64,000 bases of DNA, taken from positions 620,001-684,000 of the forward strand of contig NZ_JAMBOI010000001.1 in NCBI RefSeq assembly GCF_023715535.1, given 5' to 3'. This DNA is from Sporosarcina luteola. Lineage in GTDB: Bacteria > Bacillota > Bacilli > Bacillales_A > Planococcaceae. Both the position numbers and the translations under genes were made by a program. The notes under the pieces are model-generated. The model made no database searches. It had not been told where the DNA came from and saw only the letters and a list, made by a program, of their open reading frames with translations. Each line of letters starts with the position of its first letter. Position 1 is the stretch's first letter. Positions 15,689 through 24,314 of this stretch are shown here, piece by piece.

Positions 15689-17232
15689 TCTTTGAAATAG
15701 CTCACATCATCCGGGTTGATCCACGTGTCATTCGTCCACCCGTTCAAGTCGTAGTCGCCCAAACATTCTTCGGCGAACTTCTCAAATTGGTCCGCCTGCC
15801 CGCTCATATTGGCGACAACCAAGTTTTCGAGCCGGATGTTTTCATGGTTGCCGGAGTAATTGCGCTCATACAGTTCATGCCTGCCGCCATATTCCGTCCC
15901 GATGGCATCCCACAGCAATTTGATGAGCTTGATTTTTTCTTCCGCCCCTACGCCGTATGAACCGCGATATAGTTTATCCAGCAGCGGACGCAGTTCAGGA
16001 TTTTGGAAGTCCCTTGAGCTTGACGGCTGCGCAATCAGGCTTCCCGCCACGACGTTCTCGATAATTTCTTTCACTCTCGGCCACCCTTCGGACATGAACA
16101 TCCTGTAGGCGAGCCCGTAATTCAAATTCGGAAGCTTCGTCCCATTCCGTCCTTCATCCGGGTTCAACGCCATCGCGTCGCTCAGTGCCCAGAACATGTT
16201 CTTCCAGGCAAGCACCTCGCCGACATTCACTTGGACGCCTCGGAATTGGTCTGAACCGTTCATCTTGACCGCTTTCAGCAATAAACCCGAAACGAAGTCA
16301 AGCTTGACCGCGAGCCTCGTTACACCGTGGAACGTGAATCTATGCAGGAAGCCGCTGTCCGCGAAAAAGCTGTTCGCTTTCTCCACGTCTTTGTAGATGA
16401 TGATGTTCTCCCAAGGGATGAGCGCGTTGTCGAAAATGAGGACCGAGTCGTTTTCATCGAACCGGCTGCTTAATGGGTAGTCGAACGGACTTCCCATGAC
16501 GGCGGCATTCATTTCATACGATGCACGGCTGACAAGCTTCACACCCGGCGTATCCATCGACGCCACGAAAACGAGTGCGAACTCCTCCTTCGTGATCGGA
16601 GCAGCGCCGTAATGGGCGACGAAATTATAATTCGTCAACGCAGAGCCGGTCGCGACCATCTTCGCCCCGCTGACGATGACCCCTTGCTCCGTCTCCCCGA
16701 TAGCCCGGACAAAAATGTCGGCAACCGCGTCGAGCGGCTTATGCCTGTCCACCGGCGGATTGATGATCGCATGGTTAAAGAACCAATTCCGCTCCTGCGC
16801 CTCTTTGTACCACCGGCGCGCATTGTCCGCGTACTTCCCGTAGTAATCAGGGTCCGCCCCGAGTGTTGCGAGGAATGCCGCCTTGTAATCCGGGGATCTT
16901 CCCATTTGGCCGTACGTCAGTCGTGCCCATTGCGCAATCGCGTCCCTCGACTCCAACAAGTCCTGCGCACTCTTGTCCACGCGGAAATACTTCTGCGTGA
17001 AGCCGCCATTCCCCGTATCCGTCTCGACTGTCAGAACTTCCTTCGTCTTCTCGTCATGCAGCGCATCATACAGCCGTGCGATCGACCTCGCAGCATTCCG
17101 GAAAGCCGGATGCGTCGTCACATCCTTCACCTTCTCGCCATGCAGCCAAATTTCCCGCCCATCCTTCAAGCTTTCTAAATACTCCTTGCCCGTTAAAGGC
17201 AATACCGTCTTCTTTTCCTGTTCAACTGGCAT
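15685..17232 (-). CDS. FAD-dependent aromatic monooxygenase, HpaB/PheA1 family (probable phenol 2-hydroxylase)
   Basis: 515 aa, the full length of the oxygenase component of two-component flavin monooxygenases (4-hydroxyphenylacetate 3-hydroxylase HpaB, phenol hydroxylase PheA1). It shows the N-terminal LTGKEYLESLKDGREIWLHG, the substrate-domain AIINPPVDRHKP and VSGAKMVATGSALTNYN, and a C-terminal four-helix region. These enzymes use FADH2 from a separate reductase to ortho-hydroxylate phenols. Because the next steps in the operon are catechol ring cleavage, phenol to catechol is the likely reaction. ATG follows AAGGAGGAG. First gene of the coupled operon. Confidence 0.85.
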   Translation of the reverse strand: MPVEQEKKTVLPLTGKEYLESLKDGREIWLHGEKVKDVTTHPAFRNAARSIARLYDALHDEKTKEVLTVETDTGNGGFTQKYFRVDKSAQDLLESRDAIAQWARLTYGQMGRSPDYKAAFLATLGADPDYYGKYADNARRWYKEAQERNWFFNHAIINPPVDRHKPLDAVADIFVRAIGETEQGVIVSGAKMVATGSALTNYNFVAHYGAAPITKEEFALVFVASMDTPGVKLVSRASYEMNAAVMGSPFDYPLSSRFDENDSVLIFDNALIPWENIIIYKDVEKANSFFADSGFLHRFTFHGVTRLAVKLDFVSGLLLKAVKMNGSDQFRGVQVNVGEVLAWKNMFWALSDAMALNPDEGRNGTKLPNLNYGLAYRMFMSEGWPRVKEIIENVVAGSLIAQPSSSRDFQNPELRPLLDKLYRGSYGVGAEEKIKLIKLLWDAIGTEYGGRHELYERNYSGNHENIRLENLVVANMSGQADQFEKFAEECLGDYDLNGWTNDTWINPDDVSYFKE

Positions 17233-17332
17233 GAATTCACTCCTCCTTGTCCCATTACACCTATACGTATGCCTGTCTCACGGGAAAAATGCCGAAGTGA
17301 ATAAAATGACTGGTTCCACGCCAGTTCAATAA

Positions 17333-17384
17333 TTAAAAAAACGGCTAGCTCCCGGCGGATATTGCCACCTGAAAACTAGCCATT
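17333..17384 (-). terminator. Terminator or attenuator between flavin reductase and monooxygenase
   Basis: On the minus strand GGCTAG/CTAGCC pairs across a long loop and is followed by GTTTTTTT, just after the reductase stop and about 100 bp before the monooxygenase start. It would separate or attenuate transcription between the two components. Confidence 0.6.
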
Positions 17385-17388
17385 CCCA

Positions 17389-17856
17389 TTATTGTTGCGG
17401 TGCCACTTTCGTGAACTTCCCGCTATAAAAGGCGAGCGGGTCCCCATCTTCATACTCAAACCGAACCACTTTCCCGACAAACAGGACATGGTCGCCGCCA
17501 TCATACTCCGCCCACGGTTCACAATCCAAATAAGCGAGGGAACCTTTAATCCGCGTGCCATCCCATTCGAACGGTACGGGATCTTGAGGCCTGCCGGCAA
17601 AATGCATCGCCGTATCCTGCTGGCTCTCCCGTAAAATATTGACCGTGAAATGATTATCCTTCATATAGGGTAACGCTTTCGTCCTGCGATCCACCGACAC
17701 AAGCACAAGCGGCGGATCCAGCGAGACCGATGTGAAGGAATTCGCCGTCAAGCCATGTTTCCCTTGCTCATGCGCACACGTCACGACCGTCACACCCGTC
17801 GCAAACCGCCCGAAGCAATTGCGCAGCTCCCGAACATCCATCGTTGATTCACCCAT
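17389..17856 (-). CDS. Flavin reductase of a two-component monooxygenase (PheA2/HpaC-like)
   Basis: 155 aa of the flavin-reductase/FMN-binding split-barrel family: CFGRFATGVTVVTC, GLTANSFTSVSLDPPLVLVS and HFTVNILRESQQDTAMHFAG are typical FAD/FMN-binding segments. It should supply FADH2, using NADH, to the monooxygenase encoded next. ATG at 17856 after AAAGGAGAT. A terminator-like hairpin separates it from its partner, and a 21-bp repeat array lies upstream. Confidence 0.85.
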   Translation of the reverse strand: MGESTMDVRELRNCFGRFATGVTVVTCAHEQGKHGLTANSFTSVSLDPPLVLVSVDRRTKALPYMKDNHFTVNILRESQQDTAMHFAGRPQDPVPFEWDGTRIKGSLAYLDCEPWAEYDGGDHVLFVGKVVRFEYEDGDPLAFYSGKFTKVAPQQ

Positions 17857-17962
17857 TCACCCATCTCCTTTCAAGTACTTTTTATATCAATTTATTCAAA
17901 TGGACAACTCTATAAACAGTTTACTATATGCTTCGCGAAGGGTGGCATATGCCGTGGATTGT

Positions 17963-18087
17963 GTAATCACCGCTTGCGGCGGTTTATCACCACTTAGCGA
18001 CACTTTATCACCGCTCACAGAGAGTTTATCACCACTTAAACAGTGTTTATCACCACTCAGACGAGGTTTATCACCACTCAAGTAACT
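17963..18087 (+). repeat. 21-bp tandem array, TTTATCACC(G/A)CTT family (6 units)
   Basis: Units at 17963, 17983, 18004, 18025, 18046 and 18067 share TTTATCACC(G/A)CT(T/C); all but the first interval are 21 bp. It lies outside the GntP terminator and upstream of the flavin reductase. Confidence 0.9.
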
Positions 18088-18117
18088 TTCACCAATAATT
18101 CCACCAATTCCCCATGC

Positions 18118-18148
18118 AAAAACGCTGATTCCCCGAAAGGAATCAGCG
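18118..18148 (-). terminator. Terminator of the gntP-glycerate kinase operon
   Basis: Perfect 10-bp stem CGCTGATTCC/GGAATCAGCG with a short loop, followed on the minus strand by a T-run (18118-18122), directly after the permease stop. Confidence 0.85.
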
Positions 18149-18155
18149 CTATCCA

Positions 18156-19502
18156 TCAAACCAATATCATCCAAAGAACCATCGTAACAACAATCGTCGT
18201 CACACCTTGCAGCAAAGTCGCCATCGTCTGCGCCTTATACGCATCCGTCACCTTCATGCCGCTGAACTCCGTGACGACCCAGAAGAAGCTGTCGTTCACG
18301 TGGCTCACCGTCATGGCGCCCGCACCAACTGCCATAACTACGAGGGCGAGTGGAATTGCTCCCTCGACTCCCATCGCAGGCAGCAACGGAGCAACCAAGG
18401 TGGAAGTGATGACCAAGGCGGCAGTGGACGAACCTTGTGCCGTTTTCAACGCTGCTGCGATGAAGAACGGAACGAGAAGGAAGAATGCGCCGCCAGCTAA
18501 TGCCTCAAAATTCATTTCGCCGATCAATTCAGCGACACCCGAATTCGAGATGACTCTTCCGAATGCGCCACCTGCTCCTGTGATGAGCAATATCGGAGCC
18601 GCTTCCTTTAATCCTTCACCAATCCACTTCGTCAATGTCTCTTCATTCCATTTCGGCAGCAATAAGAACGCCGCCAAGACACCGAATAACAGCGCTACTG
18701 AAGGCGCCCCTAGAAATTGAAGGAAGTTATTGAATCCGCCCTCTGTCATTGTTAACTTCGCAACCGAACCGACACCGATCAGGACGATCGGCAAAACGAT
18801 TGGCAAGAATGCTTTGAACGTCGACGGCATTTGGCCGAATGACTTAACGATTTCATCATAATCAAGGCCATTATCCTCAACATCTTCAGGCACGGAAATT
18901 TTCGTTCCGACCCTCACTGCCCATAAATAGCCAACAACCACTGCCGGAATAGCAACGATAAGGCCGATCAAGATGATCGTTCCCAAGAAGTTTTCCGCTC
19001 CGATATTCCCTGCCGCGGCGATCGGACCCGGCGTCGGCGGCACTAACGTATGCGTTGCATAGAGGCCCGTCGCAAGCGCTACAGACATCGATGCAATCGC
19101 AACTTTCGCCCGTTTGGCCAACGCTTTCTTCAAGCTCGATAAAATAATGAATCCTGAATCACAAAATACTGGAATCGATACGATATATCCGATAATGGAC
19201 ATCGCCAATTGCGGACGCTTCTCCCCGATCAGGCGCAATACAACTTCCGCCATCCGGTACGCAGCTCCCGATTTCTCCAGTATGACACCGATGATCGTAC
19301 CCGCTACAATGACGAGCCCGATTCCCTTCATTAATCCTCCGAAGCCTTCGTTCACATTATCAACGACAGTCAACAACGGCATACCGGACGTGATACCCAC
19401 GAAAAACGCTCCTGCTAACAATGATAAAAACGGATGGACCTTAAACACCGCTGTTAATACAACGATGAGGACAACACTTAACACAATCATCGCAAATAAC
19501 AT
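18156..19502 (-). CDS. GntP family H+ symporter, probable glycerate or sugar-acid permease
   Basis: 448 aa, about 12 membrane helices, of the gluconate permease (GntP) family: an N-terminal MIVLSVVLIVVLTAVFKVHPF helix, the family motif region ATHTLVPPTPGPIAAA near residue 150, and the C-terminal GAGAMTVSHVNDSFFWVV segment. It starts 4 bp after the glycerate kinase stop, so transport of glycerate (or gluconate or another aldonate) feeding that kinase is the natural inference. AAAGGGG precedes ATG. Confidence 0.88.
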   Translation of the reverse strand: MLFAMIVLSVVLIVVLTAVFKVHPFLSLLAGAFFVGITSGMPLLTVVDNVNEGFGGLMKGIGLVIVAGTIIGVILEKSGAAYRMAEVVLRLIGEKRPQLAMSIIGYIVSIPVFCDSGFIILSSLKKALAKRAKVAIASMSVALATGLYATHTLVPPTPGPIAAAGNIGAENFLGTIILIGLIVAIPAVVVGYLWAVRVGTKISVPEDVEDNGLDYDEIVKSFGQMPSTFKAFLPIVLPIVLIGVGSVAKLTMTEGGFNNFLQFLGAPSVALLFGVLAAFLLLPKWNEETLTKWIGEGLKEAAPILLITGAGGAFGRVISNSGVAELIGEMNFEALAGGAFFLLVPFFIAAALKTAQGSSTAALVITSTLVAPLLPAMGVEGAIPLALVVMAVGAGAMTVSHVNDSFFWVVTEFSGMKVTDAYKAQTMATLLQGVTTIVVTMVLWMILV

Positions 19503-19505
19503 TCC

Positions 19506-20642
19506 CTACACCCCTTTTTCTGTAATGAATTCCATTACCTTTTGTGTCTTCTTGCGCAAATAATCGTAAGCATTCGCAATCGCGGCTTCCACGGACACAT
19601 TTCCATCCAGGATCGCATGGACTTCCGTAAATAGCGGTTTCAATACATCACGGCTTTCTTCATCCACAGCCCCCGAAATGAGAATGACGGGCTTCCCTTC
19701 CCGATGCGCCACCTTTGCAATGCCGAACGGCGTTTTACCGGAAAGCGTCTGCATATCCGTTTTTCCTTCTCCAGTGATGATCAAATCGGCATCTTTCGCA
19801 TGTCGTTCAAAATCGATCGCTTCCAGCACGACATCGATCCCCTGCCTCATTTCGCAATTGAAGAACGCTTGGAACGCGCCTCCCGCGCCTCCGGCAGCAC
19901 CTGCACCTTCCATTGAATGAAGGGCAATTCCTGTTTCTCTTTCAATCGCGTCGGCGAATTTGTGCAAATTCCGGTCAAGACTGTCCACGTCAGCCGGAGT
20001 CGCCCCCTTCTGAGGTCCAAAAATAGCCGATGCTCCCTCGTTGCCGACAAACGGATTTTTCACATCACTCGCAATCAAGAATTCACTTTCCGAAATGCGA
20101 GCATCCCAATTCCCACTGTCTATCGAGTGAATATGCTCGAGTCCGCCTCCCCCTTTCGGCAGTTCAATCCCTTCTTGATTCAACAAACGCACGCCAAGCG
20201 CTTGGAGGATTCCAGCTCCCCCGTCATTCGTCGCGCTTCCTCCGAGGCCGATGATGAATTTCCGATAACCGTTATCCAATGCATGGACAATCAATTCACC
20301 AGTCCCATAAGAAGATGCCGTACGCGGATTTTTTTCGTACCCCTTTAGCCTCATAAGTCCTGAAGCCTCGGCAATTTCGATGGCGCACGTCTCTCCGTCG
20401 CCCAGAATGCCATATGTCGCCTCAATCGGTCTGCCAAGCGGGTCTTCCACACTCACAGACACGTATTCTCCTTTTGTCGCGTCGACCAAACTTCTCATCG
20501 TTCCTTCGCCGCCGTCCGCCGCCGGCAACAGGACCGTCTGGATGCCCGGATCGACGTCACGTATACCTGCGGCCATTGCCTCAGCCGCTTGTATCGCTGT
20601 CAAACTTCCTTTAAATGAATCAGGTGCCAAAATCACCTTCAT
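19506..20642 (-). CDS. Glycerate kinase (GlxK/GarK family)
   Basis: About 378 aa. MKVILAPDSFKGSLTAIQAA is the glycerate kinase type I N-terminal signature; GLGGSATNDGGAGILQALG and ITGEGKTDMQTLSGKTP are further family motifs. It phosphorylates glycerate with ATP, giving 2-phosphoglycerate in the GlxK/GarK group. An upstream ATG at 20660 exists but GGGGGTG sits just before 20642, the better start. Operon with GntP; the divergent CdaR-type gene probably controls both. Confidence 0.9.
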   Translation of the reverse strand: MKVILAPDSFKGSLTAIQAAEAMAAGIRDVDPGIQTVLLPAADGGEGTMRSLVDATKGEYVSVSVEDPLGRPIEATYGILGDGETCAIEIAEASGLMRLKGYEKNPRTASSYGTGELIVHALDNGYRKFIIGLGGSATNDGGAGILQALGVRLLNQEGIELPKGGGGLEHIHSIDSGNWDARISESEFLIASDVKNPFVGNEGASAIFGPQKGATPADVDSLDRNLHKFADAIERETGIALHSMEGAGAAGGAGGAFQAFFNCEMRQGIDVVLEAIDFERHAKDADLIITGEGKTDMQTLSGKTPFGIAKVAHREGKPVILISGAVDEESRDVLKPLFTEVHAILDGNVSVEAAIANAYDYLRKKTQKVMEFITEKGV

Positions 20643-20772
20643 AGGAAGCACCCCCTTCAAATTAATAAAACGCTTTCATTTAATTATATGTTTTGAAAAC
20701 CAAAATACATTATACTTGGTGTATAAGTTTCACGTGAAAATGAAGGTTCTTTTTATACATGGGGGTGATTTC
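20643..20772. promoter_or_regulatory. Divergent promoter region of the glycerate operon and cdaR
   Basis: 130 bp of AT-rich DNA between the two divergent starts. It holds candidate -10 elements (TATACT near 20712, TAATTATAT near 20684) but no clear operator palindrome that I can certify. Confidence 0.4.
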
Positions 20773-21855
20773 TTGATTACAAAAAAACTGGCAGAGGAAA
20801 TCGTCGAACAGACGATGTTCAGGTTGGACAGGAATTTGAATGTAATGGATACGAATGGAATGATTTTGGCTTCCGGGGAAAAAGAACGCATTGATCGCAT
20901 CCATGAAGGGGCCGCGCATGTCGCTAAAACGAGACGACCGCTTTGGATTGATGATGGGAATACATCGGATTGGCAAGGTGCAAAGCCTGGCGTGAACATG
21001 CCCATCTATTATAAGGACCGATTGATCGGCGTCATCGGCATTACCGGCAATCCTGAAGAATTAAAAGATATTGCAACGCTCGTACAATTGACGACCGAGA
21101 TGATGGTCCATCAAGCACTCATTACGTCGGAGGATGAATGGAAACGGAAAATCAAGGAACTCGTTTTTGAAGAGCTGGTCGACAACGGCCCTCTTTCACC
21201 GATTGTCATCGACCGGCTTGTCTTATTGGAATTCAACACGACCGGACCTTATGTGACGCTATTAGTGCAAACAGATAATTTGCCTGAATCTCCTCACCGA
21301 TTAATTGAAACGATGGAAGAGCAGTTCGAGAGAAACACAGCTCTAATCGGACACTCCCAGTTGAATGAGTTGTTCATAGTTCTATCCGACGTGAACATGT
21401 CCGTGCTTGAGTTGAAGCTGCAAAAAATCCTTGCTTTATTCCAAAAGGATTCCTCCGTCGAAATCGGCGTCGGGCTGCCAGTCAAAAACTTGGAAGGCAT
21501 CTCCCATTCGTATGAAACAGCAAAATACGCAATCCAGTACGGGCATTCGAATGAACAAATTCATTACTACTATGATGACATTGAACTGATTGCCCTCTTG
21601 AATAGCAGCCCAGCCCAATTGAAAGAACGCTTTGCAAGGCGGATCCTTGCCGGATTGGCTGAGCAGCTCATTGAAACGTTGGAGGCATTTTTCGAACATG
21701 ACCAAGTGATCGGCGAAACAGCTGCTGCACTCGCTATCCATCGCCATACACTGTCGTATCGATTGCGGAAAGTGAAGGAGCTGACCTCATTGGACCCGAC
21801 CCGATTCCGTGACGCAGTCCTTTTTCACGTTGCATTGTTGGTTAGGGATAAGTGA
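20773..21855 (+). CDS. CdaR-type regulator (sugar-diacid recognition, PucR-like HTH)
   Basis: About 360 aa from a TTG at 20773 that follows GGGGGTGATT; the open frame extends upstream antisense to glycerate kinase but has no ribosome binding site. Residues 1-135 form the diacid-recognition domain (LAEEIVEQTMFRLDRNLNVMD, PIYYKDRLIGVIGITG). The C-terminus carries the PucR-type helix-turn-helix AAALAIHRHTLSYRLRKVKEL. CdaR proteins activate glycerate/glucarate uptake genes; the divergent GntP-glycerate kinase operon is the obvious target. Confidence 0.87.
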   Translation: MITKKLAEEIVEQTMFRLDRNLNVMDTNGMILASGEKERIDRIHEGAAHVAKTRRPLWIDDGNTSDWQGAKPGVNMPIYYKDRLIGVIGITGNPEELKDIATLVQLTTEMMVHQALITSEDEWKRKIKELVFEELVDNGPLSPIVIDRLVLLEFNTTGPYVTLLVQTDNLPESPHRLIETMEEQFERNTALIGHSQLNELFIVLSDVNMSVLELKLQKILALFQKDSSVEIGVGLPVKNLEGISHSYETAKYAIQYGHSNEQIHYYYDDIELIALLNSSPAQLKERFARRILAGLAEQLIETLEAFFEHDQVIGETAAALAIHRHTLSYRLRKVKELTSLDPTRFRDAVLFHVALLVRDK

Positions 21856-21871
21856 AGAGGGTTTTGTCGGG

Positions 21872-22068
21872 GTTATCACCGCTTGCCTAATGTTTATCAC
21901 CGCTCAGACGGACTTTATCACCGCTTAACACGTGGTTATCACCGCTCAGACGGACTTTATCACCGTTCGACCATTATTTGTCTCTATAAGTTGGTCCCCG
22001 AGAAGTTTATCACCGATTCTCGGCACTTCATCACCGATTCGGATGAATTTATCACTGTTTAACTACAA
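21872..22068 (+). repeat. 21-bp tandem array, TTTATCACCGCTT family (about 9 units)
   Basis: Units at 21872, 21893, 21914, 21935, 21956, 21977 (decayed), then 22006, 22027 and 22048; spacing is 21 bp except for an insertion of 8 bp before 22006. Two units are identical over 20 bases. It fills the gap between the convergent cdaR and VWA lipoprotein genes. Confidence 0.9.
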
Positions 22069-22080
22069 TTAACCCCCAAA

Positions 22081-22118
22081 AAAGGAAAAGCAATGCACCC
22101 GATAATTGGTGCATTGCT
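22081..22118 (-). terminator. Terminator of the VWA lipoprotein gene
   Basis: Perfect 11-bp stem AGCAATGCACC/GGTGCATTGCT, followed on the minus strand by TTTCCTTTTTTT. The repeat array lies just beyond it. Confidence 0.85.
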
Positions 22119-22163
22119 TCAATCTGCCGATCAGCCGTTTTCCGGATGAGTAGTTCATTATCA

Positions 22164-23501
22164 TCAGCTCTCATTCAGAGCATCAAATATTTCCTGTCTG
22201 GTAACTTTAATGAGTTCAAGCTTCTCTTTCTTAATGGACTCACCATACTCACGCATCGTTGCACGGCGTTCATCAATCAAATCCGACAGTGCGAACTGCG
22301 TCTCGTTGTCGATTCGATCGTCGCTGCGCAACACATTTACAGCCATTCTCAAATTGCTGTTTTCCTCTGCCGCAAAATCAAAGAAGTTGGAATGAAGTTT
22401 AAGAACTTGATCATTCAAGCGAATTGTATGATTGTTGATATTGATTCCATGCACTGCCTTTTGGTTTAATTCACGAACGACAGCATTCGCTTCGGCTAGC
22501 ATTGATTGGAATGTTTTTTGAAAGTCGATTTTCGATTTAACGTTGGCATATTTCCCTTTGCCCTCTTCGGCGACTTTCTTTAATTGCTTTTGGCCTTCAC
22601 TGTCTAAATTGAAGCCTAATACGTTCACTTCGGCTTGTAGATCGGAATCCGCTAATTTCTTAGCTTCTTCCACTGGATTTCCGCCGCACGTTTCCACTCC
22701 GTCACTGACTACAAAAATCATGTTCTGCGTCTTGGAGGAGGCGTTTACTCGCAAATCTTCCCCACCCGCTTTTATTGCAGCAGCAAGCGGCGTCCATCCT
22801 GCAGCATCGAATTTGGACAATGCCTCGTTGAATGAATTCTCTTCGTAAAAATCGGGATTGTACAAAAGCTCATTGCTAGCACATGACATCTCTTTGTCTG
22901 CAGTTGTACCCGTACCCTCATGTCCGTAGACACGAAGGGAGACGATGGACTCTTCTGGTAGTCCTGCTCCGAAACGCTTCACCGCATCCTTCGCAAGAGC
23001 CATCATTTGCTCTCCGCCCACGTAGGCTTTCATACTTCCGCTCGCATCAATCAAGACCGAAATATTCAATTGCTTTGTTTCCTTCTTATCGATTCCATAT
23101 TCACCGTAGTCAGGTTCAAAGTTAATAAGCGGATCATGGACACTTGAATAGTCCATCGCATACCATTCGACAATTCCATTAAACATGTCTTCAACAGTCA
23201 TATCCTCGACCGGGAAATCTTCCATCGCTGCGAAGTCTTCTTTTGTCAATTTCCCCTGTGCAGTCTTTTGGATTTCCTCCATCTTTTCTCCAGCTCCCGA
23301 AGAAAGGATGTCTTTTGCTTCAGTAGGTGCAGGGGAAAACTCCGGTGCACTCTTTGCCTCCTCGGCTTCAACTTCCTTATCCTCCGGCGAATTCACTTCC
23401 TCCGCTGATCCTTCAATATCTTTTAATGATTTTTCGTCATTATTGCAACCAGCCATTAGGAAAAATAAAGCAGCCATTGCAGTTAGTAGTAATTTTTTCA
23501 T
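22164..23501 (-). CDS. VWA-domain lipoprotein
   Basis: About 445 aa. ATG at 23501 follows TTGGAGGC and opens a lipoprotein signal with lipobox LMAGC. After an acidic linker (KEVEAEEAKSAPEF) comes a von Willebrand A domain with the MIDAS motif DASGSMKAY near residue 155 and a second metal Thr/Asp region (VVSDGVETCGG). The C-terminus is a helical tail. Related to YfbK/chloride-channel-like VWA proteins; an exported metal-dependent adhesion or binding role is inferred. Not in an operon. Confidence 0.8.
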   Translation of the reverse strand: MKKLLLTAMAALFFLMAGCNNDEKSLKDIEGSAEEVNSPEDKEVEAEEAKSAPEFSPAPTEAKDILSSGAGEKMEEIQKTAQGKLTKEDFAAMEDFPVEDMTVEDMFNGIVEWYAMDYSSVHDPLINFEPDYGEYGIDKKETKQLNISVLIDASGSMKAYVGGEQMMALAKDAVKRFGAGLPEESIVSLRVYGHEGTGTTADKEMSCASNELLYNPDFYEENSFNEALSKFDAAGWTPLAAAIKAGGEDLRVNASSKTQNMIFVVSDGVETCGGNPVEEAKKLADSDLQAEVNVLGFNLDSEGQKQLKKVAEEGKGKYANVKSKIDFQKTFQSMLAEANAVVRELNQKAVHGININNHTIRLNDQVLKLHSNFFDFAAEENSNLRMAVNVLRSDDRIDNETQFALSDLIDERRATMREYGESIKKEKLELIKVTRQEIFDALNES

Positions 23502-23802
23502 AGTAAAATTTGCCTCCAAATTCATCTTACAAGAGTTATAGAATACACTATATGTATATGATTACCATTTCAATTTTCCGTTGTCAAAAGAGGGAATGGA
23601 GACTGGGAACAGTAGACAGGATAAAAGACTTTAGGCAGAAAGAAGTATCCTGTCGCAGCTGCACAATTATCGATTCAATTACTGATGCTTCAATGGAAGT
23701 CACTATGTATATCTTCCTGGAAAACAGGAAACGGACGCCCCGTAATAGGTATTTATGTTCTTTATTAAACCGTACCAGCGAAATTCAATCCATTTTCCCA
23801 AT
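23502..23802. other. Intergenic stretch, no gene seen
   Basis: About 300 bp between the VWA lipoprotein start and the glutaredoxin operon terminator. The only open frames are short, lack ribosome binding sites and show no protein-like composition. A weak AGGATA/TATCCT inverted repeat occurs near 23620-23655. Confidence 0.4.
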
Positions 23803-23837
23803 AAAAAAACCTCATTGATAGTTACATATCAATGAGG
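23803..23837 (-). terminator. Terminator of the glutaredoxin operon
   Basis: Perfect 11-bp stem CCTCATTGATA/TATCAATGAGG, loop GTTACA, followed on the minus strand by TTTTTTTAT. It lies 7 bp after the 44-aa ORF stop, which supports that ORF being the last gene of the unit. Confidence 0.85.
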
Positions 23838-23843
23838 GTGAAT

Positions 23844-23978
23844 TTAGTTCGTCAGCTCCATGATCACAAGAAAAACGCCTGTGAGGAAGAGCGCAATATG
23901 ACCGATACAGATTTTCGGATAGCATTTTTCAGCATTGTTGATCGTACACGATTTGAATGTAAGAAAGGACAGTTTCAA
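23844..23978 (-). CDS. Possible 44-aa Cys-containing membrane peptide
   Basis: TTG start 5 bp after the glutaredoxin stop, with AAAGGG about 9 bp upstream. It encodes a basic N-terminus with three Cys (KSCTINNAEKCYPKIC) and one membrane segment (IALFLTGVFLVIM), ending ELTN directly before a strong terminator. Position, composition and start context suggest a real small membrane protein cotranscribed with the glutaredoxin; no family recognised. Confidence 0.5.
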   Translation of the reverse strand: MKLSFLTFKSCTINNAEKCYPKICIGHIALFLTGVFLVIMELTN

Positions 23979-23983
23979 ACCGC

Positions 23984-24220
23984 TTACCCTTTTAATGCTG
24001 CCTGCACAGCCGCCGTGTCAAAGCCTAAAATCCACTTTCCGTTCAATTCGGTTTGCGGAACTCCCATTTGTCCTGTCGTTTCTACGAGCTTCCGACCTGC
24101 TGCTTCGTCCTCTTGCACGTTCACTTCCCGGTATGGGATATTTTGTTCATCCAAATAATTTTTCATCATTGTGCAGTATGGGCATGTGTTCGTAGTGTAC
24201 ACTGTAGCTGTAGCTGTCAT
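23984..24220 (-). CDS. Glutaredoxin family protein
   Basis: 78 aa thioredoxin-fold protein with active-site CPYC at Cys13-Cys16, the cis-Pro segment MGVPQTE and the GFD motif near the C-terminus (ILGFDTAAVQAAL), as in NrdH/glutaredoxin-like proteins such as Bacillus YosR or Mycoredoxin-like members. It reduces disulfides or bacillithiol/glutathione-type mixed disulfides. AAAGGAGAG precedes ATG. Confidence 0.87.
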   Translation of the reverse strand: MTATATVYTTNTCPYCTMMKNYLDEQNIPYREVNVQEDEAAGRKLVETTGQMGVPQTELNGKWILGFDTAAVQAALKG

Positions 24221-24314
24221 TTTTTTCTCTCCTTTAGTATTGGATTATACATATATAATATACCCCGCAAGGTATAATAGCAAACATATAGAATTAAATG
24301 GAGGTAAGGTATAT

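Noticed and set aside
18043..18720. 225-aa plus-strand ORF opposite gntP
   Set aside because: Antisense shadow rich in Thr/Asn/Pro from reverse translation of membrane helices; begins in a repeat array.
20380..20772. N-terminal extension of the CdaR-like protein
   Set aside because: It lies antisense to glycerate kinase and in the divergent promoter; a TTG with a strong ribosome binding site at 20773 gives the family's normal length.
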